Assembly: GCA_020025425.1 (NCBI GenBank)
Contig: JAHHSD010000007.1
Span: 1 to 62,910 of the forward strand
DNA: 62,910 bases
Direction of reading: 5' to 3'
Source: Oscillospiraceae bacterium
GTDB taxonomy: Bacteria; Bacillota; Clostridia; Oscillospirales; Oscillospiraceae
The position numbers and the translations under genes were made by a program. Shown piece after piece: positions 51,124 to 59,095 of this stretch (the first letter of the stretch is position 1; each line of letters starts with the position of its first letter). Under the pieces are notes generated by a model, which was not told where the DNA came from, ran no database searches, and saw only the letters and a program-made list of their open reading frames with translations.

Positions 51124-52178
51124 GCGTAACGAGCCATGAGCGGCCGGGGGTCTATTCGGAGTATGACGCATCCTCGGTAATCAGCGGGAGCGACGGACGC
51201 AAAACGGTGGGCCTGGTGGCGGTGAACACCACGGCCAAGGCCAAGGAGCCGGTGGTGGTCACCAGTGTGGAACAGGCGGTGACTGCCTTTGGCAGCAGCG
51301 GTAAGGAGGACATGACTGCCCTGATCGCCCTGGCGCTGAGAAACGGCGCGGCCAAGGTGGTGGCTCTGCCTGTGGCCGCCGAAAAGGATTACGCTGAGGC
51401 CTTTGCCCAGATGGGGGCCATGGAGGACATCCAGGTGGTGATCTGCGGCAGCACCGATCAGACGGTGCAGCAGGCCCTGCGGGACGCCGTACAGGAGGCA
51501 TCCAAGACCAGACTGGAGCGCATCGCCGTGGTGGCCGGGGCCGCCGGGGAACAGCCCCAGGCCCTGGTGACCCGGGCCAAGGCCCTGAACAGCGAGCGCG
51601 TGGTGCTGGTCAGCCCCGGCGGGGCCGATGGACAGGGTCAGGGTATGTCCGGCCTGACTGTGGCGGCGGCGGTGGCCGGCGCCATCGCCGGAGAGCGGGA
51701 CCCCGCCGTCCCCCTGGGCGGAGCGGTGCTCCACGGTCTGACCGGCCTGGAGTGCCGATATGACGACAACACCCTGGATGTGCTGCTGAAGGGCGGCGTG
51801 ACGGCGGTGGAGCGCACCGGCGGACAGACCTCGGTGGTGCGGGGCGTGACCACCCGGACCACCACAGACGGCACGGCGGACAACACCTGGAGAGAGCTGT
51901 CCACCATTCTGGTGGTGGACGACGTGATCCCCTCCATCCGCGCCGCGCTGAAAAACCGCTTCCAGCGCAGCAAGAACACCCAGCAGACCCGGGGCAGCAT
52001 CCGCGCCCAGGTGGTGCTGGAGCTGGAGAACAAGCTGGCCCGGGAGATCATCACAGGCTATGACGGGGTGAACGTGGCCGCCGACCCGGACAACCCCACG
52101 GTCTGTCTGGTGGAGTTCTCCTTCACAGTGGCCCACGGCCTGAACCAGATCTGGCTCAAGGCCCACATTGCGGTCTGA
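51120..52178 (+). CDS. Contractile tail sheath protein
   Basis: 352 residues, the short sheath type. The N-terminus (HERPGVYSEYDASSVISGSD) and the C-terminal domain (VDDVIPSIRAALKNRFQRSK, then RGSIRAQVVLELENKLAREI and VEFSFTVAHGLNQIWLKAHI) are diagnostic of XkdK-type sheath proteins. The start is GTG overlapping the previous stop, with GGAGGAATGA upstream. Presence of a sheath defines the particle as contractile. Confidence 0.92.
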   Translation: MSVTSHERPGVYSEYDASSVISGSDGRKTVGLVAVNTTAKAKEPVVVTSVEQAVTAFGSSGKEDMTALIALALRNGAAKVVALPVAAEKDYAEAFAQMGAMEDIQVVICGSTDQTVQQALRDAVQEASKTRLERIAVVAGAAGEQPQALVTRAKALNSERVVLVSPGGADGQGQGMSGLTVAAAVAGAIAGERDPAVPLGGAVLHGLTGLECRYDDNTLDVLLKGGVTAVERTGGQTSVVRGVTTRTTTDGTADNTWRELSTILVVDDVIPSIRAALKNRFQRSKNTQQTRGSIRAQVVLELENKLAREIITGYDGVNVAADPDNPTVCLVEFSFTVAHGLNQIWLKAHIAV

Positions 52179-52193
52179 GGGAGGAGGTAGAGC

Positions 52194-52583
52194 ATGAGTA
52201 TTGCAGGATTTCCTACCAGCAGCGACATCTATCTGGAGGTAAACGGCACCAAGGTGGCGGTGGTCCAGAGCTACACCTCCAAGGCGTCCAAGACCAGCCG
52301 GGCTGTGGAGGCCTTCGGCGAGGCGGAGCCCGTGGCCACGGTGCAGGGACAGACGGTCCACACCCTGGAGCTGACCCGGCTGTACGCCACCGACGAGGCC
52401 ATCCGGGACGGCTTGGATTTTTACACCCTGAGCGATTTTTCCCTGGTCATCTGCAAGCCCGACCGGAAGATTATCTACTCCAACTGCCAGTGGAGCAGCA
52501 TCGGCGAGGCGGGCACCCTGGGCAACATGGTGGTGGAGAAGGTGACCATTGTGGCCGCCAAGCGCATCGAAATGGAGGCGTAA
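52194..52583 (+). CDS. Tail tube protein (XkdM-like)
   Basis: 129 residues. SDIYLEVNGTKVAVVQSYTS, VQGQTVHTLELTRLYATDEA and FSLVICKPDRKIIYSNCQWS have the beta-sandwich pattern of inner tube proteins. Placement after the sheath gene is canonical. GGAGGAGGT lies before the ATG. Confidence 0.88.
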   Translation: MSIAGFPTSSDIYLEVNGTKVAVVQSYTSKASKTSRAVEAFGEAEPVATVQGQTVHTLELTRLYATDEAIRDGLDFYTLSDFSLVICKPDRKIIYSNCQWSSIGEAGTLGNMVVEKVTIVAAKRIEMEA

Positions 52584-52584
52584 C

Positions 52585-52923
52585 ATGGTACAGTCGATTT
52601 TGGCCGGGCGGGACCACATGGACCTGGACAACGGCATGACCCTGCGCCTGCTGTCCGCACTGGAGGTGCTGGAGGCACGCCGGGAGGCCATCGAGATGGT
52701 CCGGGAGGAGCGGGAGCGGGCTTTGTGCGCCAACGCCTGCCTGCTGGCCCGGGCCCTGGAGCGGGAGGGTAAGCCCCTGTTTGACAGCGGCCGGGCGGTG
52801 CTGGCCGGACTGACGGTGGGGGAGATCGCCGCCCTCAGCCAGAAGTGGCGCACCTTTGACCGGGAGGAGAATCCCGGCCTGTCTCTGAACGAACAGGCCC
52901 TGGAGAACGTAAAAAAAAACTGA
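52585..52923 (+). CDS. Tail assembly chaperone, short product (XkdN/gpG-like)
   Basis: 112 residues. HMDLDNGMTLRLLSALEVLE and LTVGEIAALSQKWRTFDREE are typical of tail assembly chaperones. The gene ends in a run of nine A (52911-52919) followed by C and TGA, a slippery A AAA AAC site. A -1 shift joins the downstream frame. The start is ATG 52585, one base after the tube stop. Confidence 0.85.
   Translation: MVQSILAGRDHMDLDNGMTLRLLSALEVLEARREAIEMVREERERALCANACLLARALEREGKPLFDSGRAVLAGLTVGEIAALSQKWRTFDREENPGLSLNEQALENVKKN
52911..52920 (+). promoter_or_regulatory. Programmed -1 frameshift site
   Basis: A9C contains the heptamer A AAA AAC, just before the in-frame TGA (52921-52923). The -1 frame continues KLSADQEGRLRWRVLKQFGA without interruption to 53213, the classic G/GT arrangement of tail chaperones. 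Confidence 0.85.
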
Positions 52924-53213
52924 GTGCCGACCAGGAGGGGCGGCTGCGCTGGCGGGTCCTCAAGCAGTTCGGAGCGCTGCCCATGGAGGAGCGTGTGCGG
53001 AGAATGAAGGACCGGGACTACCTGTGGTGTCTGGTCAATCAGCTGCTGGACGACGAGGAGGAGCTGGACCGGCTGTGTCCCGCCTGCCGGGCCCAGGCGG
53101 AGGAGGAGCGGTGCCCCCGATGCGGAGCCCTGCACCAGGACAGCGCGGTCCAGGTCAACGAGAGCTTTGATATGGAGCGGTATCTCAGCCTGAAGGAGGG
53201 CGGCGGAGTATGA
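52917..53213 (+). CDS. Frameshift extension of the tail assembly chaperone (gpT-like)
   Basis: About 98 residues added to the short chaperone after the -1 shift, giving a fusion of about 209 residues. It contains MKDRDYLWCLVNQLLDDEEE, then two CxxC pairs (LCPACRAQ and RCPRCGALH), a likely zinc ribbon, and ends SFDMERYLSLKEGGGV. Independent initiation at ATG 52983 is possible but has no good ribosome binding site. In known phages the fusion recruits tail protein to the tape measure. Confidence 0.75.
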   Translation, partial: KLSADQEGRLRWRVLKQFGALPMEERVRRMKDRDYLWCLVNQLLDDEEELDRLCPACRAQAEEERCPRCGALHQDSAVQVNESFDMERYLSLKEGGGV

Positions 53214-53794
53214 CAGATCTGTTGGATGAGCTGATGTCCCTGACCGACGAGGAGCAGGAGGAGTGGGAGAACGCACTCTCTGCCCTCCTGCCCCGGAGGG
53301 CGGCAGCCCCCCAGGAGGAGCAGGCCCGGGAGACGGCCCGGCCAGAGGAGGGGCAGACAGAAGCCGAAGCGCAGGCACAGACAGAGCCCGCCGGGCGGGG
53401 GGAACGGCCCGCAGAGCAGTCCGGCAAAGAGCTGGAGAAGCAGATCGGCCTGATGCAGGAGGGGCTGGAGCGGGTCCGGCCCCTCAGCAGAAAAGAGCAG
53501 AGGACCGCAGAGCGGCCCGCAGACCCGGCAGCGGTGGAGACGGTCCAGCTGGGGCCCATGCCGGAGCCGGAGACACAGCACAGCAGAGGGTCCGGCGCGC
53601 TGGCCCGCCAGGTGGAGCGGGCCAGCCGGCTGGGGAGTGTGCCCAGTCTGCCCGCCCAAACGGCGGGGGAGAGCAGGGGGCTCTCCCTGCCCAAGCCGGG
53701 GGAACGGATGGCCGCGCAGGACCAGGTCAGACAGGTGGACCGGGCCTTTGAGCGGGATGCCCGCCGCTACGACTGCGGGTTCACGCTATTTTAA
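53210..53794 (+). CDS. Hydrophilic protein in tape-measure position
   Basis: 194 residues, no membrane or hydrophobic segment. An acidic helix at the N-terminus (LLDELMSLTDEEQEEWENAL) is followed by a Glu/Gln/Ala/Pro-rich disordered middle (40-90), a predicted coiled part (SGKELEKQIGLMQEGLERVR) and a conserved-looking C-terminus (VDRAFERDARRYDCGFTLF). It stands where PBSX-type clusters encode a tape measure of over 1000 residues. The family is not recognised. It overlaps the chaperone stop (ATGA). Confidence 0.7.
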   Translation: MTDLLDELMSLTDEEQEEWENALSALLPRRAAAPQEEQARETARPEEGQTEAEAQAQTEPAGRGERPAEQSGKELEKQIGLMQEGLERVRPLSRKEQRTAERPADPAAVETVQLGPMPEPETQHSRGSGALARQVERASRLGSVPSLPAQTAGESRGLSLPKPGERMAAQDQVRQVDRAFERDARRYDCGFTLF

Positions 53795-53806
53795 GGGGGG
53801 ATGGCA

Positions 53807-54391
53807 ATGAGACTGGCGCCTATGCGCTATAAGGGGTTTACCTGGCCCCACAATCCCAGGATCTACTCCATCGACTACGAGCGGAAGGTGGCAGTAAACA
53901 AGGTGCCCTTCGGGACCTACCACTTGCAGGACCTGGGCCGGACCAGGCGCGTGATGCGGGGGCAGGGGGAATTTGTGGGCAGAGACGCCTACGCCCAGTT
54001 CGGCGCCCTGGCCAACACCTTCTACGAGGAGGGGCCGGGGCTGCTGACCCACCCCCTGTGGCAGACGGCCAACGCCTATTTTGTGGAGCTGAGGCTGGAG
54101 CAGGAGCCCAGACCGGACTATGTGCGCTACTCCTTTACCTTCTGGGAGGACACCGACCGATACAGCGGTCAGGTGATCCGCCCCGAGCACAGCGGCGGCC
54201 CCGGCGGGGCAGGAGGAGCCGGCGGGGGCTCCGGGACGGCCAAGGGCCGTGTACACCGGGTCCGGCGGGGTGAGACTCTCTGGGGGATCGCCCTGCACTA
54301 TGGGGTGGGGATCTATCAGCTGATCACGCTGAATCCCCAGATCAAAAACCCCAACCTGATCTATCCGGGAGATGAGGTGAGGGTGGATTGA
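53807..54391 (+). CDS. LysM-containing tail/baseplate protein (XkdP-like)
   Basis: 194 residues. The N-terminal about 125 residues (MRYKGFTWPHNPRIYSIDYE, EEGPGLLTHPLWQTANAYFV, YVRYSFTFWEDTDRYSG) resemble the tube-baseplate adaptor region of contractile phages. A Gly-rich linker (about 130-145) leads to a LysM domain (HRVRRGETLWGIALHYGVGI ... PGDEVRVD) that binds peptidoglycan-type glycan. GGGGGG sits 6 bases before ATG 53807; the in-frame ATG 53801 touches it. Confidence 0.82.
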   Translation: MRLAPMRYKGFTWPHNPRIYSIDYERKVAVNKVPFGTYHLQDLGRTRRVMRGQGEFVGRDAYAQFGALANTFYEEGPGLLTHPLWQTANAYFVELRLEQEPRPDYVRYSFTFWEDTDRYSGQVIRPEHSGGPGGAGGAGGGSGTAKGRVHRVRRGETLWGIALHYGVGIYQLITLNPQIKNPNLIYPGDEVRVD

Positions 54392-55338
54392 CCGGCTATG
54401 TGACCACATGGGACGGGGAGCAGATCCGGCTGCCCGTCCCCCTGAGCTGGGAGATGAGCTATACCGTGGGGACGCCCTGTGACAGCTTCTGGCTGAAAAT
54501 CCCCTGGGACGCGGATCAGAAGGCGGACCCGGCGGACTGGGTGGGCTTCTCTGCCGACCACAAGGGGGAGCGGATGTTCACCGGCGTGGTGGACGAGTGC
54601 GAGCTGCTGTGGGACGCCAAGGGCTCCCGCCTGGAGCTGTCCGGGCGGGGCATGGCCGCCCTGCTGCTGGACAACGAGGCGGGGGGACAGGACTACGGTA
54701 CGGCCACCCTGGACGACATCCTGCGGGACCACGTGTACCCCTTCGGCATCCGGGTGGCGGAGCGGGGGTATCTGCCCGCAGTCAATCAGTTCTCCGTGTC
54801 CACCGGCAGCAGCGAGTGGTCGGTGCTCTACGACTTCGCCCGGTTCCACGGGGGGATCACCCCGCGCTTTAACCGGCGGGGAGAGCTCATCCTCAAGGGG
54901 TGGACAGACAGCGAGACGCTGACGATCACCGACGCTGTGCCGGTGACCTCCCTGACCGTCCGGGACCGGCGGTACGGAGTGCTGTCCGAGGTGCTGGTCC
55001 GGGACCGGAGACGACAGACCCTGGCCCAGGTGAAAAACCAGGCCTTCGCCGCCAGGGGCGGCCGGTGCCGCCGGGTGGTGACCCTGCCCCGCCGGGGCGA
55101 TTTCAAGACGGCCCGGTACAGCGGGCAGTTCCAGCTGGACCGCTCAGCCGCCGCAGCCAAGCGGCTGGAGGTGACGGTGGCGGTCCCCTTCTACGGAAAG
55201 CCCGGCGACCTGGTCCGCCTGCAGCGGACCGGCTGGGGCCGCAATGGAAATTACCGGGTGATCGAGACCCGGGTAACTGAGGATGAGCGGGGCAGCCGCA
55301 CCGTACTGGTGCTGGCCCAGCCCAATGTGGTGCTGTGA
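54388..55338 (+). CDS. Baseplate hub protein (XkdQ-like)
   Basis: 316 residues. Domains like gp27/gp44 hubs: LPVPLSWEMSYTVGTPCDSF, SRLELSGRGMAALLLDNEAG, GGITPRFNRRGELILKGWTD, and the C-terminal KPGDLVRLQRTGWGRNGNYR. It forms the base of the tube. The start is TTG (overlapping the LysM gene stop), with GAGGTGAGGG upstream. Confidence 0.82.
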   Translation: MTGYVTTWDGEQIRLPVPLSWEMSYTVGTPCDSFWLKIPWDADQKADPADWVGFSADHKGERMFTGVVDECELLWDAKGSRLELSGRGMAALLLDNEAGGQDYGTATLDDILRDHVYPFGIRVAERGYLPAVNQFSVSTGSSEWSVLYDFARFHGGITPRFNRRGELILKGWTDSETLTITDAVPVTSLTVRDRRYGVLSEVLVRDRRRQTLAQVKNQAFAARGGRCRRVVTLPRRGDFKTARYSGQFQLDRSAAAAKRLEVTVAVPFYGKPGDLVRLQRTGWGRNGNYRVIETRVTEDERGSRTVLVLAQPNVVL

Positions 55339-55352
55339 AAGGAGCGAGGAGG

Positions 55353-55763
55353 ATGTGGACATCGGATCGGGGCAGAAAACGCCCCGTTGAGGAGGCGGCT
55401 GCCGACCTGGGCCAGGTGACCCTGTCGGAGGAACAGATGGGCGTCTATCTGGAGGGAGAGCGGCGCTGGACCCAGGTGTACAGCCCAGGCGGATACCACT
55501 GGCGGCCCGCTCTGGAGGAGCAGGTGCTGGTTCTGAAGGCGGGCAGCGAGCGGGAGGAGCCCTGCATCCTCGGCGTGGAGCAGAAGGAGAAGCTGGAGCC
55601 CGGCGAGGTGTCCATTTCCAGCAGCGAGGACCGGGCGCAGCTCCGGCTCACCAACCGGGGAGAACTGGCCCTGGAGGGGGACGTGACCGTCAACGGAAAG
55701 GCCCTGCGCAAGCTGATCGAGGAGATCGTGTCCGAGATCGTGGGCAGCGGCGGCGGGCTGTGA
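55353..55763 (+). CDS. Baseplate spike/assembly protein
   Basis: 136 residues. An OB-like segment (QVYSPGGYHWRPALEEQVLV) and a repetitive beta C-terminus (VSISSSEDRAQLRLTNRGEL, ALEGDVTVNGKALRKLI) resemble gpV/gp45-type spike proteins. No separate spike gene is present. AAAGGAG is 8 bases before ATG 55353; the GTG at 55335 is rejected. Confidence 0.65.
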   Translation: MWTSDRGRKRPVEEAAADLGQVTLSEEQMGVYLEGERRWTQVYSPGGYHWRPALEEQVLVLKAGSEREEPCILGVEQKEKLEPGEVSISSSEDRAQLRLTNRGELALEGDVTVNGKALRKLIEEIVSEIVGSGGGL

Positions 55764-55773
55764 GGAGGAGCAA

Positions 55774-56121
55774 ATGGAATTTTTGATGAGACAGGGGGAC
55801 TATGTCTCCGACGGCCGGGGCGGTCTGGTGGAGCTGGACGGTGCAGAGGCGGTTTTGCAGCGGGTGCTGTTCCGCCTGCGGGCCCATCGGGGGGCCCTGC
55901 CCTTTCTGCCCGAGCTGGGCAGCCGGCTCTATCTGCTGTACCGGGAGAAGCCCAGCCTGTGGCAGTCGGCGGCTGAGCAGGCCGTGGCCCAGGCCCTGGA
56001 GCCTGAGCCCGAGGTATCGGTACAGGGCGTGGCCCTGGACCGGCAGGGGGAGGGCCAACTGGGACTGATGGTGGAGCTGAGCTGGCGGGGACAGCCCCTG
56101 AAAGCGGAGATCGCCCTTTGA
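55774..56121 (+). CDS. Baseplate wedge protein, gp25/DUF2634-like (XkdS)
   Basis: 115 residues. DGAEAVLQRVLFRLRAHRGA, LPFLPELGSRLYLLYREKPS and the C-terminal beta strands match the lysozyme-like gp25/W wedge family. It lies directly before baseplate J, as in PBSX. GAGGAG lies before the ATG. Confidence 0.8.
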   Translation: MEFLMRQGDYVSDGRGGLVELDGAEAVLQRVLFRLRAHRGALPFLPELGSRLYLLYREKPSLWQSAAEQAVAQALEPEPEVSVQGVALDRQGEGQLGLMVELSWRGQPLKAEIAL

Positions 56122-56166
56122 GAGGAGGAACGGGAGACGAAAACGGTAGAGAACATTTATGGGGAG

Positions 56167-57192
56167 ATGCTGGACTGCTTCCAGGAAAAGACGGGGACAG
56201 AGGTCCGGGAGGGCTGTGATCTGTCCGTCCGTCTGTACGCGGTGGCGGCGCAGATCTACGGCCTCTATGTCCAGGCGGACTGGGTGGGACGCCAGTGCTT
56301 CCCCCAGACCGCTCAGGGGGAGTATCTGGATCACCACGCCATGCTGCGGGGCCTGTCCCGAAAGGCGGCCGTCCCTGCCCAGGGGCAGATCCGCTTTTTT
56401 GTGACCTCGGCGGCGGACACCGACCGGATCATCCCGGCAGGCACGGTGTGCATGACGGCCAAGCTGATCCGGTTCGAGACTACGGCGGAGGGCGTGATGA
56501 AGGCGGGAGAGCTGGAGGCGGAGGTGCCCGCCCGGGCGGTGGTCCCCGGAGCGGCGGGCAACGTGGGGGCCGGCGAGATCGTATCTATGGCGGCGGCCCC
56601 CATCGGGGTGGCCGGCTGCGGCAACGCCAAGCCCTTTGTGGGCGGCGCAGACGCAGAATCGGACGAGAGCCTGAGAGAGCGGGTGCTGGACACCTTCCGC
56701 CGCCTGCCCAACGGAGCCAACTCGGCCTTCTATCAGCAGGGGGCCCTGTCCTTTGACCAGGTGGCTGCCGCGTCGGTGCTGCCCCGGGCCAGAGGGCGCG
56801 GCACCGTGGATGTGGTCGTTGCCACCCTGGCGGGCACCCCCGGACCTGAGCTGCTGGCCCAGCTGAAGGAGTATTTCAGCACCCGGCGGGAGATTGCCGT
56901 GGACGTGGAGGTGAAGGCTCCGGAGACCGTCCCGGTGACGGTAGCGGTCCAGGTGGCCGCCTCCCCCGGTCAGGACGCCGCCCAGGTGCGCAGGCGGGTG
57001 GAGGACAGGCTGCGGGGCTGGTTCACCGGAGAGCGTCTGGGGCAGAAGGTCCTGCTGGCCCGGCTGGGCAGCCTGATTTTCTCCTGCGAGGGTGTGGAGA
57101 ACTATAAGCTCACGGCTCCGGCCGCCGATGTGGCCATCACCAGCAGTCAGCTGCCCACTTTGGAGTCTGTCCGGGTGGAGGCGATGGCATGA
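56167..57192 (+). CDS. Baseplate J-like protein (XkdT)
   Basis: 341 residues from the first canonical start. GEYLDHHAMLRGLSRKAAVP, IPAGTVCMTAKLIRFETTAE, VPGAAGNVGAGEIVSMAAAP and ADAESDESLRERVLDTFRRL are hallmarks of baseplate J/gp47. It forms the wedge ring of the baseplate. The coding frame continues upstream as KTVENIYGE to an ACG at 56137 exactly 8 bases after AGGAGG, where an ATG would be expected, so the natural start may be that ACG. Confidence 0.88.
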   Translation: MLDCFQEKTGTEVREGCDLSVRLYAVAAQIYGLYVQADWVGRQCFPQTAQGEYLDHHAMLRGLSRKAAVPAQGQIRFFVTSAADTDRIIPAGTVCMTAKLIRFETTAEGVMKAGELEAEVPARAVVPGAAGNVGAGEIVSMAAAPIGVAGCGNAKPFVGGADAESDESLRERVLDTFRRLPNGANSAFYQQGALSFDQVAAASVLPRARGRGTVDVVVATLAGTPGPELLAQLKEYFSTRREIAVDVEVKAPETVPVTVAVQVAASPGQDAAQVRRRVEDRLRGWFTGERLGQKVLLARLGSLIFSCEGVENYKLTAPAADVAITSSQLPTLESVRVEAMA

Positions 57193-57755
57193 ACCACGGT
57201 GTGCTGCTCAGACAGCTGCTGGAGCCGCTGGGGGTATATGACCTGTCGGCCCTCTGGAACGGAAGTGAGCTGGACGCGCAGGGACTGGTACTGGACAGGG
57301 TGTGCAGCACCCTGGAAGAGCTGAGCCGGGAGGCTGACCTGACCCAGGCGGAGACCTGGGGACTGGATCGGGTGGCTGCTCTCTTTACCAGAAAACCTGT
57401 GGCCGACAGCGCGGAAATGATGCGCCGGGCGCTGGCCGCCCTGCTGCGCATCGGCGGGGACAGCTTCACCCTGGAGGCCATCAACGACACTATTTCGGGC
57501 TGCGGCGTCCACGCCCATGTGGATGAGACGGAGGAGCCGGGGACGGTGGTGGTGTCCTTTCCCGATGTGCCCGGCGTGCCCAAGGGCTTTGATGAGATCT
57601 CCAAAATCATCGAGGACATCCTCCCCGCACACCTGCTGGTGCGGTACTACTACTGGTACATCACCTGGGAACAGTTGGAGCAGAAAATCGCCAGCTGGCA
57701 GGAGATCGAGGACCGGAAGCTGACCTGGGAACAGCTGGAGACCCTGGTTCGCTGA
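57189..57755 (+). CDS. Baseplate/tail protein, YmfQ/DUF2313-like (XkdU)
   Basis: 188 residues. VLDRVCSTLEELSREADLTQ, ETWGLDRVAALFTRKPVADS, IGGDSFTLEAINDTISGCGV and a C-terminal LPAHLLVRYYYWYITWEQLE are typical of the Mu gp48/YmfQ baseplate family. It is the last gene of the element; no fibre gene follows. ATGA overlap with baseplate J. Confidence 0.85.
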   Translation: MNHGVLLRQLLEPLGVYDLSALWNGSELDAQGLVLDRVCSTLEELSREADLTQAETWGLDRVAALFTRKPVADSAEMMRRALAALLRIGGDSFTLEAINDTISGCGVHAHVDETEEPGTVVVSFPDVPGVPKGFDEISKIIEDILPAHLLVRYYYWYITWEQLEQKIASWQEIEDRKLTWEQLETLVR

Positions 57756-57803
57756 GGACTCTGAGTACTGGCAGAAATAGGACGAGCTTTTTCCGGAAAT
57801 CAC

Positions 57804-57832
57804 TTGCATTTGTCGTAAAACTGTGATAAAAT
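57804..57832 (+). promoter_or_regulatory. Promoter of secG
   Basis: TTGCAT (57804-57809), a 17-bp spacer and TAAAAT (57827-57832). The leader contains CCGGGCG / CGCCCGG (about 57843-57880). Confidence 0.75.
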
Positions 57833-57905
57833 TTATCCCACGTCCGGGCGGAAACGCCCATCATTGGAAATTACGCCCGGTGGCGTTGAAAGGAAAGATG
57901 ACTCA

Positions 57906-58136
57906 ATGGTAAAGCTTATCCTGTCTATCGTTCTGGTGCTCTGTTCTCTGGTGCTGATCGCAGTTGTTATGCTGCAGTCCGGCAAGAGTGCCGGCCTGTC
58001 CGGTGCCATCGCCGGCGGTGCGGACACCTTCCTGTCCAAGAACAAGGCCAAGAGTGTGGATGCCAAGCTGGCCAAGATGACCAAGTGGGTGGCCATCGCT
58101 TTTATGGTGCTGGCTCTGGTTGTCAGCCTGCTGTAA
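57906..58136 (+). CDS. secG: Protein-export membrane protein SecG
   Basis: 76 residues with two membrane segments (LILSIVLVLCSLVLIAVVML and WVAIAFMVLALVVSLL). The linker MLQSGKSAGLSGAIAGGADT followed by FLSKNK is diagnostic of SecG. It is the accessory subunit of the SecYEG translocon. ATG 57906 has GAAAGG upstream. Single transcription unit. Confidence 0.95.
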   Translation: MVKLILSIVLVLCSLVLIAVVMLQSGKSAGLSGAIAGGADTFLSKNKAKSVDAKLAKMTKWVAIAFMVLALVVSLL

Positions 58137-58145
58137 GCTAAGATG

Positions 58146-58178
58146 AAAAAACCGCTGTGGGAGACCACAGCGGTTTTT
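58146..58178 (+). terminator. Terminator of secG
   Basis: The stem aaaaccgctgtgg / ccacagcggtttt with a gaga loop and a run of seven T. Confidence 0.95.
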
Positions 58179-58278
58179 TTATGTCCTGAACCAGGAAAAG
58201 GGTTGAAATCTTTCGGGAAAACAAGTAAAATCGGAACCAATCATGTAAAAAGGCCGCAGGCCGGGAGGAGTATGATCT

Positions 58279-59091
58279 ATGAGTGAGACATTCAAGGGAA
58301 GCCAGGACTATGTGGCCTCTGAGGAGCTGATGCGCTCGGTCAATATTGCGATGGTATTGCAGAAGCCCCTGCTCATCAAGGGCGAGCCGGGCACCGGCAA
58401 GACCGTGCTGGCCGAGGCCATCGCCAAGTCCCTGAACAAAAAGCTGGTGATCTGGAACATCAAGTCCACCACCAAGGCCCAGGACGGCCTGTACGTCTAC
58501 GACGTGGTCCAGCGGCTCTATGACAGCCAGTTCGGCGGCCAGGGTGTGGACGACGTGGAGAAGTACGTCAAGCTGGGCAAGCTGGGCGAGGCCTTCACCG
58601 ACGATGAGCAGGTCATCCTGCTCATTGACGAGATCGACAAGGCTGATCTGGAGTTCCCCAACGACCTGCTGTGGGAGCTGGACCGGATGGAGTTCCACAT
58701 CCCGGAGACCGGCCGCACCGTCACCGCCAAGCACCGCCCCATCGTCATCATCACCTCCAACGCCGAGAAGGAGCTGCCCGACGCATTCCTGCGCCGGTGC
58801 GTGTTCCACTACATCGAGTTCCCCGACCGGGACCTGATGGAGGAGATCGTGAAGGTCCACTTTGACCAGCTGGACCAGCACCTGCTGGACCAGGTGCTGG
58901 AGGCCTTCTACCGCATCCGCTCCCTGCCCCAGATCAAGAAAAAGCCCTCCACCAGCGAGATCATCGACTGGCTCCAGGCCCTGATCCACGGCGGCTTCGA
59001 CCCCGACCGGGTGGTGAAGGAGGTCCCCTACCTGGGCGTCCTGCTGAAAAAGAACGAGGACATCGAGGCCCTGCGCCGCAATTGGCGGTGA
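58279..59091 (+). CDS. MoxR-type AAA ATPase
   Basis: 270 residues. Walker A GEPGTGKT (35-42), Walker B ILLIDEIDKAD, sensor 1 IVIITSNAEKELP and an Arg finger in AFLRRC. MoxR ATPases act as chaperones with VWA-domain partners, and such a partner follows after 4 bases. Substrate unknown. GGAGGAG lies before the ATG. Confidence 0.92.
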   Translation: MSETFKGSQDYVASEELMRSVNIAMVLQKPLLIKGEPGTGKTVLAEAIAKSLNKKLVIWNIKSTTKAQDGLYVYDVVQRLYDSQFGGQGVDDVEKYVKLGKLGEAFTDDEQVILLIDEIDKADLEFPNDLLWELDRMEFHIPETGRTVTAKHRPIVIITSNAEKELPDAFLRRCVFHYIEFPDRDLMEEIVKVHFDQLDQHLLDQVLEAFYRIRSLPQIKKKPSTSEIIDWLQALIHGGFDPDRVVKEVPYLGVLLKKNEDIEALRRNWR

Positions 59092-59095
59092 GCCT

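Larger units (their letters stand above)
44375..57755 (+). mobile_element. Domesticated PBSX/Xkd-like contractile phage element
   Basis: About 13.4 kb of co-oriented genes in the order terminase small and large, portal, protease, decoration protein, major capsid, connectors, tail sheath, tube, tail chaperones, short protein, LysM protein, hub, spike-like, wedge, baseplate J, YmfQ-like. Most cistrons overlap by 1-4 bases. No integrase, repressor, replication, holin, lysin or tail-fibre gene, and no att repeats, are visible. It sits between a host D,D-carboxypeptidase gene and secG. The loss of phage-only functions with intact structural genes suggests domestication. Confidence 0.85.

Noticed and set aside
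44199..57905. Attachment-site repeats flanking the phage element
   Set aside because: No matching direct repeats or tRNA/tmRNA gene were found by eye near either end; absence is not proven without alignment.
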